Below are positions 1-5,072 of a DNA stretch of 5,385 nt, in pieces (position 1 is the stretch's first letter; each line of letters starts with the position of its first letter). The position numbers and the translations under genes were made by a program. The notes under the pieces are model-generated. The model saw nothing but the letters and a program-made list of their open reading frames with translations, had not been told where the DNA came from and did not search any database. Origin of the DNA: an uncultured Desulfobacterium sp. (lineage in GTDB: Bacteria > Desulfobacterota > Desulfobacteria > Desulfobacterales > Desulfobacteraceae). Location of the stretch: contig CAKZLA010000488.1 in assembly GCA_937124525.1 (NCBI GenBank), positions 1-5,385 on the forward strand, read 5' to 3'.

Positions 1-296
1 AGTCAAATCAATTTGTGTCGCTCCCCCTGCGGGAGCCTGGACTGAAACACCTGTCGTTATTCAAACCCCAGCCCAAGCTTTTGTCGCTCCCCCTGCGGGA
101 GCGTGGATTGAAACATTCTGACGTCATCCTTTTTTGATAGTCAATCCAGTCGCTCCCCCTGCGGGAGCGTGGATTGAAACTCCTTAATTTCCTTAACTTC
201 CCGCCACAGTCACACGTCGCTCCCCCTGCGGGAGCGTGGATTGAAACGCCAGTTGTATAACCAATATATTCATGGGTTCCGGTCGCTCCCCCTGCG
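1..296 (+). CRISPR. Left half of a split type I-C-like CRISPR array
   Basis: Four full 32-nt repeats lie at 17-48, 83-114, 149-180 and 216-247, followed by a truncated fifth (282-296, first 15 nt only) where the transposon begins. The spacers between them are 34, 34, 35 and 34 nt (49-82, 115-148, 181-215, 248-281). Bases 1-16 are either the end of another spacer or the array flank. The repeat carries a perfect 7-bp stem (CGCTCCC / GGGAGCG) around a 5-nt loop CCTGC and ends in ATTGAAAC, which matches the I-C repeat class handled by Cas5c. By the usual convention this end is the crRNA 5' handle, so transcription would run left to right with the leader to the left. The first repeat (17-48) differs from the others at two positions (37 and 43). 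No cas genes are present, so the subtype rests on the repeat alone. Confidence 0.96.
290..296 (+). repeat. Target-site duplication, left copy
   Basis: CCCTGCG is positions 9-15 of the CRISPR repeat and is directly repeated at 5066-5072. Seven bases falls within the 4-8 bp range known for IS21 elements. The duplicated bases are the hairpin loop plus its closing C-G pair. Confidence 0.93.
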
Positions 297-344
297 CTTT
301 AACTCTAAGATTTTTTGACACCAAAAGTCTAAGATAAATTGACC
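297..344 (+). repeat. Left transposon end with motifs L1 and L2
   Basis: The terminus starts CTTTAACTCTAA and is the inverted counterpart of 5042-5065. It contains two direct copies of a 16-bp motif: L1 at 305-320 (CTAAGATTTTTTGACA) and L2 at 329-344 (CTAAGATAAATTGACC), with starts 24 bp apart. Multiple short repeats at each end are characteristic of IS21 elements, where they are the transposase-binding sites; that role is inferred here. Confidence 0.88.
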
Positions 345-449
345 ATTTGTTTACGCAGTTGCTTGTGGTAAACTGTATAAAAAAATAACAGTTCAGCAGC
401 TATACTTCAATGCAATCATAAAAATAGCAATTCTAAATTCGAATTTTTT

Positions 450-1304
450 TCAGGAAGGCGAAGAAGACTGTAAAAACTGGTTCCAGTCGTGTTCGGGCGG
501 ACGAAGTCTTTTAACGGAGGGATAGAGGCGGATCATTTTTTCTGCAAGCATGTCACCTGTATTATCGGCATCAAATCCGCAATAGATATCGCAGCCATGA
601 TCAAGAAAATTTTTTAACCATGCCGGATTGTGGTTTGCCCCTGACGTTGAGATAGCCGTATATTCGGGCCAGAGCACAAGGCATGAAATAGCATCAATGG
701 CGGATTCACAAATCACCATTTTTCTGTTGGACTTTCCCAGGGCGTAGAAGCATCCCAACTGTTTCTTTGAACCGGGAGCCATTCCCCGCCATTGGGTAGA
801 GGCAGTTCCTCGAAGTTCAGCCCCGACGACGCTTTTTTCTTTTCCAAGTAGCACAAAAACAGCATTTGACCTTGAATCAGCATAGAGGTTGCCGTATTGG
901 ATCAGATCCATAACGATTTTTCGTGGAATGCAGCGTTGGAGCGTGAGATAGTGTATGACGCGCTTGATTTTGCTTTGATCTTTGTGTGGTAATTGAAGGG
1001 AGGTTCGGTGTCGATATGAGGGGTTTTCATGTCCAGCGTGTGGCAGTGAGGAAAGTGCAAAATTAGAAGCCAGCCAGATGACAGCCTGTTTAAAATCATC
1101 GCCTCTTAAATGACAGACAAGGTCAATGGCACCGCCACCCCCTTTATTTCTGCTCCAGTTCATAAATTTTTGACCTTTGACAGAAATGGTACCACAGGGG
1201 GTGTGCCATTTGCATTGATCCAGTTGATGGGGAGAGCATCCACAGATGTTCAAAATCTGTTTCAGATCAATTTGACGCAGTGATTCTATCTGGTTTTGTT
1301 TCAT
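450..1304 (-). CDS. CHC2-like / TOPRIM primase-related protein (transposon accessory gene)
   Basis: This 284-residue protein resembles the DnaG-like zinc-ribbon plus TOPRIM proteins (DUF3991/TOPRIM type) found on mobile elements. Residues 31-82 follow the primase zinc-ribbon layout: C31-x2-H34, then a GGGGAIDLV stretch (55-63) leading into a helix, as in CHC2 domains. The second Cys pair of a true CHC2 ribbon is missing (FMNW at 47-50 instead), so zinc binding is uncertain; C21, C23 and C37 are nearby. The TOPRIM domain (about 193-265) keeps its acidic residues: E200 in ICESAIDA and D245/D247 in GFDADNTGD. The middle part (about 95-190) would be the DUF3991-like region. A helicase domain is absent, so this is not a complete DnaG. 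It is the last gene of the element, 69 nt after istB. ATG 1304 is the first start after an in-frame TAA and has no clear Shine-Dalgarno; a TATAAC box lies 5 nt before it. Its role in transposition is unknown. Confidence 0.85.
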   Translation of the reverse strand: MKQNQIESLRQIDLKQILNICGCSPHQLDQCKWHTPCGTISVKGQKFMNWSRNKGGGGAIDLVCHLRGDDFKQAVIWLASNFALSSLPHAGHENPSYRHRTSLQLPHKDQSKIKRVIHYLTLQRCIPRKIVMDLIQYGNLYADSRSNAVFVLLGKEKSVVGAELRGTASTQWRGMAPGSKKQLGCFYALGKSNRKMVICESAIDAISCLVLWPEYTAISTSGANHNPAWLKNFLDHGCDIYCGFDADNTGDMLAEKMIRLYPSVKRLRPPEHDWNQFLQSSSPS

Positions 1305-1373
1305 TGAATGTTATACCATGCGTTCGAAACAATTGAGTCGTTTTCAGCCTTAAACTATAGAGATGAACAGGCA

Positions 1374-2111
1374 TCATTCAGGCTGGGTCGTTTTTCTCAG
1401 GGAAGTTCCCTTGATTTGAATGGTAATGCATCGATGTTGGAGGCGATCCAGCATAGCGTCCACCATATCCTTGGGTTTGAAGAGATCATACCATTTGTCA
1501 TACTCAAGATTTGTGGTGATGATGGTTCCCTTTCCGGCGAGATATCGTTCGGCCATGAGCTTGAAGAAGCAGTTCATCTGCTCGCTGTTCAGGGTCAGAT
1601 ACCCCATCTCATCCAGGAGCAACACATCAAATCGGCACAGGCGATGGAGCAGGCTGGTGGTGCTTCTATCTGCCAGGGATGCATACAGATCGTTGACCAG
1701 ATCCTGAACATTGTAATATAGTCCTCGATATCCATTCAGCAGGGTCTCCCGTAAAAGACCCGCAGCCAGCCCCGATTTCCCCACCCCAGGTTCACCGATA
1801 AAGACAATATTCTCTCCTCGTTCCACAAATTCCCCAGCACTGAGATCCATGATCTGCTGTTTGTTAACGCCGGGTTGCCTCTCAAAAGGAAAGGATGTGA
1901 GGGTCCAGTCCCATGGAATACGGGCATTTTTGATTCGATTGATGAGGCTGCGTTCCTTTTTATAGCGAATTTCTTCCTCAAAAAGAATCGTCAGTGTGCG
2001 GTATGTGGAATAGCCATTTTTTTCAGCTTGCGCCAGCACGTCATCCACAATTTGCTCTATACCTTTAAATTTGAGCTCCTGAAGAAGCTCATGGAGTTTT
2101 GAATGGTTCAT
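1374..2111 (-). CDS. istB: IS21-family AAA+ ATPase helper protein IstB
   Basis: IstB is the DnaA/DnaC-like AAA+ ATPase that assembles on target DNA and delivers it to the IstA transposase, much as MuB and TnsC do. At 245 residues it has the normal family length. After the N-terminal IstB domain (about 1-75), Walker A is GEPGVGKS at 106-113 (K112), Walker B is LLLDE at 164-168 (D167, E168), the sensor-1 segment is TTN at 199-201, and R223 in MLDRL is the likely arginine finger. Everything needed for ATP hydrolysis appears intact, in contrast to the interrupted istA. The start overlaps the istA stop (ATGA, 2108-2111), so translation is probably coupled; a GGGAG lies 12 nt upstream, rather far for a good ribosome site. 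It is translated from the same minus-strand transcript as the genes around it. Confidence 0.96.
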   Translation of the reverse strand: MNHSKLHELLQELKFKGIEQIVDDVLAQAEKNGYSTYRTLTILFEEEIRYKKERSLINRIKNARIPWDWTLTSFPFERQPGVNKQQIMDLSAGEFVERGENIVFIGEPGVGKSGLAAGLLRETLLNGYRGLYYNVQDLVNDLYASLADRSTTSLLHRLCRFDVLLLDEMGYLTLNSEQMNCFFKLMAERYLAGKGTIITTNLEYDKWYDLFKPKDMVDAMLDRLQHRCITIQIKGTSLRKTTQPE

Positions 2112-3484
2112 AGATTAAAATAGTCTCCCGCAATAAAAGAGAGGATCAATTTTTCCAGTCGGGCCAAGTCGTAAAGCCCATAGGTTTGAGCCTTCCGGAT
2201 CGCCATCATAAAGGCCTCTTCCGGATATGTTCGTTTGAGCTCCAGCAATTTTGAAAATTTGGCCACCCCTCTGCCGTGGGATCTTTTCTTAAGCTGAACC
2301 AAATAGCTGTCCAGCACCGGGTCCGTTCCCTTGAGTGCCCTTTCCTGGCTTGATGATTCGACGCGTGCAGGATAAACACGGCTGATTTTATGGGAGTCAT
2401 CACATATGCGCTTGTCTCTCTTTTCCAGCACCCGCTGATGCTGAGCTATTTTTTCACGGCCATGGTAAATCACCACATTTTCCTGATGTTTCTGCACTTC
2501 CACCTGTTTCCCAATCAACTGATATGGAACGGAATAGCGGTTGGTATCCAGATGAACATATCCCTGCACATCCACAATTCGGTAAGAAGTCGAATATACC
2601 GATGGAATATACGGTGGTAACGGCTTTAGAAAAGGTTTTTCCATGATATATGCTTGTGCCGGACTCATTTTTAAAGACCGTTTTTCTTTCTTGTCCGACA
2701 CATGGATGCACCATTCAACACCCTGCTGATTGAGATCCTTCCAGTCCCTAAACGTTCTTCCAACAAGAAAATTTCTTTCCACATAATAAAAAGGCCTCTC
2801 CACACGGGCTTTTCTATCTGAATGGCCGACGCTGTGGGGAATAAATACCGTTCCGAACAGCCTGCCGATTTGACGCATTTCAGGAGCAATAACTGCATTG
2901 GCACCCGCGCCCTAGGCCACCAGGACACTGGTATTATCAATGGTACATCTCGCACAGCTGCCATCCATATGCTTAAATGCATCAATCAAAAAACATCTGG
3001 CTTCAAATCGGGTGAAGCATGGATAAAAGCGGATATAGATTTTTCGGCAGTAGGCAAGCGCCAACGATGCACACTGAACCTTCTGCACTCTGCTCCCCAG
3101 TTTAATTCTGTACGGAGAGGTGTCATGCTGCATCTCTTCCCCCGGTGCAAAACAGTAGCTTCCGGCCGGCAGTTTTTCCGCTTTGCCCAATCCGTCCTTA
3201 TTAATCAACCATCTCAGAGTTGAATAGGGAATATCAATGGCGTATTCCTCCTTCAAAAGATCTCCGATCCGTACCGCATTGCCACTGCAACGAGGGTATA
3301 GTTCCCTGATAATTGGAAGGTGTTTGTGGTACTTTGAATTTTTGGGCTTCAGTTCATCATGTTTTCCGCTGAGTACCGATTTTACGCTATTTCTTGAGAT
3401 CTCAAGAAGATCGGCAATGCTCTTGATTGCCATATTACGACTACGCATCTCCTTGATAGCTTCCTTTGTTCCTGGCTTGATCAT
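2108..3484 (-). pseudogene. istA: IS21-family transposase IstA, interrupted by an in-frame TAG
   Basis: IstA is the DDE transposase that cuts and joins the element's ends. The reading frame spans 458 positions before its TGA, but codon 191 is TAG (2912-2914). The same frame continues without any shift through 2911-2108, so this is a nonsense or recoded codon, not a frameshift. Residues 1-190 contain an N-terminal helix-turn-helix (about 14-40, SIADLLEISRNSVKSVL) and catalytic D121 (EMQHD) and D183 (TIDNTSV). Residues 192-458 hold catalytic E229 (DRKARVERPF) and the C-terminal domain. Without readthrough the product lacks the third catalytic residue. The downstream part has an ATG at 2878 but no ribosome site before it, so an independent C-terminal product is unlikely. 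The start at 3484 is supported by GAGGT 8 nt upstream. The gene starts 44 nt inside parB and ends in an ATGA overlap with istB. A recent mutation, suppression or pyrrolysine decoding are the options; a mutation is the simplest. Confidence 0.9.
2912..2914 (-). other. In-frame amber codon within istA
   Basis: The plus-strand CTA reads TAG on the coding strand, between VLVA and GAGANAVIAPE. Protein similarity to IS21 transposases continues in the same frame on both sides. TAG is one base from CAG, AAG, GAG, TGG, TCG, TTG, TAC and TAT, so the ancestral residue cannot be told from this window. Confidence 0.92.
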
Positions 3485-4373
3485 GGTTCATTACCTCTTC
3501 ATACAAATGGTTACAACGACTGTGGGCTTGAGTGAGTGCTGCCAATATTTTTTTCTGCATATCGGGCTCCTGACCCGGATATATTGCCGTTCCATGATTT
3601 TTCTTGAGATGCTTCAATATTGTACAAATTGAGACAATATCTTTTAACCACCGCCCTTCAACCCCTTGAGCCAAATTCAAAGCTTCCTGATCTTGACGTC
3701 TACTTTGTACGGCTTTTAAAAATAATGATGGGTCATCAATCATTCTTGACCGGACACTGTGGTTGGATGTTTTGTATATTCCAAAAAAATACGTTACGTC
3801 CCTCGTGGAAATAGGATTTTCCCTCAAGTAGGCGGTTAGTTTCAGGGCATGATTGCTATTGGCACGCGCCAACGGTACCAGGATTCTTGTGGCAGTCCAC
3901 ATTGATACAGCACCGCTGCTGACGGCTGCAAGAATTTCTTCAGGCAGTTCACGCACCAGATCCAGTCGCCTTTTGACAAAGCTTTTATCTCGCCCGATCA
4001 GTTCGGCCGCCTCTGATATTCCAAGTTCAAACCGAACAACAAATTCATTCAGTAACGAGGCCTCTTCAAAAGCTTCCCAGGCTCTGCCGTCGTTGTTTTT
4101 CAGTATTGACAGTACCGCATTCTTTTCATCAGATTCATTCATGATCCCCACAACCGTGTCTCTGCCACACATTCGGATCGCTTTTACACGGAAATAGCCG
4201 TCAATCAGGACAAAACGATTGCCCTCACCCGGTGTCACAACCACCGGGTTGATCTGCCCGAACTGTTCCAGGGAGCGACACAGTCTATCGAGAAGTCTCT
4301 TTTTATAAACCCGGGTATGATCATATCTAAGATCAAGCTGATGAATCTCTATCTGTTTTATCTGTGTATGCAT
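3441..4373 (-). CDS. ParB/Spo0J-like DNA-binding protein (transposon accessory gene)
   Basis: This 310-residue protein has the ParB/Srx N-terminal fold. Residues 5-95 contain INPVVVTP (41-48) and the ParB-box region DGYFRVKAIRMCG (58-70), followed by NNDGRAWEAFEEA (93-105). The helix-turn-helix of the KorB/ParB middle domain is at about 115-150 (LGISEAAELIGRDKSFVKRRL). In partition ParB proteins the box reads GERRxRA and binds CTP; here it is GYFRVKA, so CTP clamp activity is uncertain. The rest (about 190-310) has no recognised domain. No parA and no parS-like site were found. The gene sits between the Cys-rich gene and istA and overlaps istA by 44 nt, so it is probably an integral part of the transposition operon; a role in binding DNA ends or choosing targets is my inference. 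The ATG at 4373 is the first after an in-frame TAA (4380-4382); the Shine-Dalgarno is poor (AAGAAG, one base before the start). It ends TAG, followed one codon later by TAA. Confidence 0.9.
   Translation of the reverse strand: MHTQIKQIEIHQLDLRYDHTRVYKKRLLDRLCRSLEQFGQINPVVVTPGEGNRFVLIDGYFRVKAIRMCGRDTVVGIMNESDEKNAVLSILKNNDGRAWEAFEEASLLNEFVVRFELGISEAAELIGRDKSFVKRRLDLVRELPEEILAAVSSGAVSMWTATRILVPLARANSNHALKLTAYLRENPISTRDVTYFFGIYKTSNHSVRSRMIDDPSLFLKAVQSRRQDQEALNLAQGVEGRWLKDIVSICTILKHLKKNHGTAIYPGQEPDMQKKILAALTQAHSRCNHLYEEVMNHDQARNKGSYQGDA
3493..3499 (-). promoter_or_regulatory. Ribosome binding site for istA, inside parB
   Basis: The coding strand reads AAGAGGT ending 8 nt before the istA ATG at 3484. 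The site lies within the last codons of the ParB-like gene, so istA translation starts on mRNA already being read by ribosomes finishing parB. This decides the start at 3484. Confidence 0.65.
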
Positions 4374-4383
4374 GCTTCTTTAT

Positions 4384-4441
4384 TTAAACCATTACTGAAT
4401 CAATGGCTATAAAGTCCTATCTTTGCAATCATCCTTTTTTT
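4384..4441 (-). other. Decayed 3' end of the Cys-rich gene: A7 tract plus compensating indels
   Basis: On the coding strand an A7 run (4435-4441) has the phase of a -1 slippery heptamer (GCA AAA AAA) just before GGA TGA. A -1 slip gives RMIAKIGLYSH and a stop at 4400. If one extra A at 4418 is also ignored, the reading becomes RMIAKMDFIAIDSVMV, ending at TAA 4384-4386, eleven bases from parB. The two shifts cancel, and the third repeat copy is restored at its expected spacing. This points to two small indels in an ancestral longer gene; programmed frameshifting is the less likely reading. Confidence 0.6.
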
Positions 4442-4590
4442 GCAGAATCATTCTTACAACTATTTGATTTTAAAGGCATACCAATTATTATTACGTCCAT
4501 CTTTGCAATATCGGGGTGTTCTGCAGAAAGAATTGTATATCTTCCTGGTTTTATAGAGTATTCATCTTTTGACACGTCCATATTTGCAAT
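4414..4590 (-). repeat. Three short direct repeats at 81-bp spacing in the Cys-rich gene
   Basis: On the plus strand the copies are GTCCTATCTTTGCAAT (4414-4429), GTCCATCTTTGCAAT (4495-4509) and GTCCATATTTGCAAT (4576-4590). Their starts are exactly 81 bp apart, 27 codons. The last two encode IAKMDV and IANMDV; the first has one extra base and is out of frame today. The bases between copies are not obviously alike, so only the motif is conserved. Confidence 0.8.
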
Positions 4591-4905
4591 CGCTTCACAA
4601 ATGGACGTGGGGTTGATTTTGTGCCGACTTTTACGATTTCGTTCGGCCTGAGCCTCCCTGTTTTTCCGGGTATAGTCCGGATGCGTTGCTCTGTAATTTT
4701 GGGAGTAACCCGGATTTTTTTCACGCCACCGATCTTGGACTTGTTTTTGGTTTAGCCGGTATGCTTCATCAGTGTCCATTTTTTGCTTCTGCCAGGCACT
4801 CTTCCTCGCCCGCTGGCATTTTTTACAACTGCAATATTTTTGTGTTGGCCTTTGAGGAGTGACTGTAAAAAGTCGCCGACAATTTTTGCAAGGACGCTTT
4901 TCCAT
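4429..4905 (-). CDS. Cys-rich putative zinc-binding protein, probably truncated at the C-terminus
   Basis: This 158-residue basic protein has no function I can name; I recall similar proteins near IS21-type genes in Geobacter-like genomes but cannot check this here. An N-terminal metal site is likely: C6-x2-C9, then C25-x-C27-x2-C30. Residues 45-95 are rich in Arg, Tyr, Asn and Pro with a repeated pattern (REKNPGYSQNYR, RATHPDYTRKNR), suggesting nucleic-acid contact. The C-terminus carries IANMDV (106-111) and IAKMDV (133-138), exactly 27 residues apart. It is the first gene of the element, with a strong AGGAG 7 nt before ATG 4905. The present stop (4429-4431) follows an A7 tract; beyond it a third, out-of-frame repeat copy continues to a stop at 4384, so the original protein was probably about 173 residues. 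Position as first gene could suit a regulator, but nothing shows this. Confidence 0.8.
   Translation of the reverse strand: MEKRPCKNCRRLFTVTPQRPTQKYCSCKKCQRARKSAWQKQKMDTDEAYRLNQKQVQDRWREKNPGYSQNYRATHPDYTRKNREAQAERNRKSRHKINPTSICEAIANMDVSKDEYSIKPGRYTILSAEHPDIAKMDVIIIGMPLKSNSCKNDSAKKG
4573..4609. repeat. Inverted repeat within the Cys-rich gene
   Basis: CACGTCCAT (4573-4581) and ATGGACGTG (4601-4609) form a perfect 9-bp inverted repeat separated by 19 bp. It falls over the codons of the IANMDV motif and a few residues before it. It could be an mRNA hairpin or a protein-binding operator; there is no T-run, so it is not a terminator. Confidence 0.5.
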
Positions 4906-4912
4906 ATTTATT

Positions 4913-4917
4913 CTCCT
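4913..4917 (-). promoter_or_regulatory. Shine-Dalgarno of the Cys-rich gene
   Basis: AGGAG on the coding strand lies 7 nt before the ATG at 4905. It is the strongest ribosome site in the element and fixes the start of the first gene of the operon. Confidence 0.8.
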
Positions 4918-4940
4918 GATAGTCGTTACCAGAAGTGTAA

Positions 4941-4970
4941 ATTAGAAAACAAAAAATGGATAAATTTAAA
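4941..4970 (-). promoter_or_regulatory. Possible promoter for the transposon operon
   Basis: The only long non-coding stretch upstream of the operon is 4906-5065. On the minus strand it holds TCTAAT (4941-4946, 5 of 6 to the -10 consensus) with TTTAAA (4965-4970, 4 of 6 to the -35 consensus) 18 bp upstream. The stretch is very AT-rich, so such matches arise easily by chance. Confidence 0.25.
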
Positions 4971-5017
4971 ATGTCATGCTGGGTATTTTTTGGAGGAGTT
5001 GGGAAGAATGATGGAGG

Positions 5018-5065
5018 GGTTAAAAAATCTTGGAAAATAATGGTCAGAAAATTTTAGAGTTAAAG
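5018..5065 (-). repeat. Right transposon end with motifs R1 and R2
   Basis: Read on the minus strand from 5065, it starts CTTTAACTCTAA like the left end. R1 lies at 5042-5057 (CTAAAATTTTCTGACC) and R2 at 5018-5033 (CCAAGATTTTTTAACC). The motif starts are 24 bp apart and R1 begins 8 bases in from the terminus, exactly as at the left end. R2 is the most divergent copy. Confidence 0.88.
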
Positions 5066-5072
5066 CCCTGCG
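5066..5072 (+). repeat. Target-site duplication, right copy
   Basis: This is the second copy of CCCTGCG, directly after the transposon's right terminus. It is identical to 290-296 and continues into the rest of the interrupted CRISPR repeat. Confidence 0.93.

Larger units (their letters stand above)
297..5065 (-). mobile_element. IS21-family transposon with accessory genes, inserted in a CRISPR repeat
   Basis: The element is bounded by a 7-bp duplication CCCTGCG (290-296 and 5066-5072); removing the element and one copy restores a perfect 32-nt CRISPR repeat. The termini are inverted repeats beginning CTTTAACTCTAA, with 21 of the first 24 bases identical. The interior holds istA and istB, the diagnostic IS21 pair, with the typical ATGA overlap. 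A simple IS21 element is about 2-2.5 kb; this one is 4,769 bp because three more genes (Cys-rich protein, ParB-like, TOPRIM) are included on the same strand. The ends start with CT rather than the TG common in IS21. Mobility is doubtful because istA has an internal TAG. Confidence 0.95.

Noticed and set aside
115..148. Spacer match to the transposon (TCATCCTTTTTT also at 4429-4440)
   Set aside because: Only about 12 bases, half of them a T-run; no real protospacer against the element was found by eye.
371..393. AACTGT / ACAGTT inverted repeat after the TOPRIM gene, as a terminator
   Set aside because: The stem is only 6 AT-rich pairs with an 11-nt loop, and no T-run follows on the minus strand.
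435..450. Palindrome AAATTCGAATTT followed by T residues at the end of the TOPRIM gene
   Set aside because: It has no loop and is nearly all A/T, so it is too weak to call a terminator; it would also act only on plus-strand transcripts.
1308..1721. Plus-strand open frame of 137 codons opposite istB
   Set aside because: It is the antisense shadow of the istB coding region, with no ribosome site and no recognisable protein features.
2822..3223. Plus-strand open frame of 133 codons opposite istA
   Set aside because: It is antisense to a clear IstA reading frame and has no independent support.
5030..5058. Possible outward promoter at the right end (TTGGAA, 17 bp, TTTAGA) that could drive the right half-array
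   Set aside because: Only 4 of 6 and 3 of 6 consensus matches in an AT-rich end that is explained by the R1 motif.
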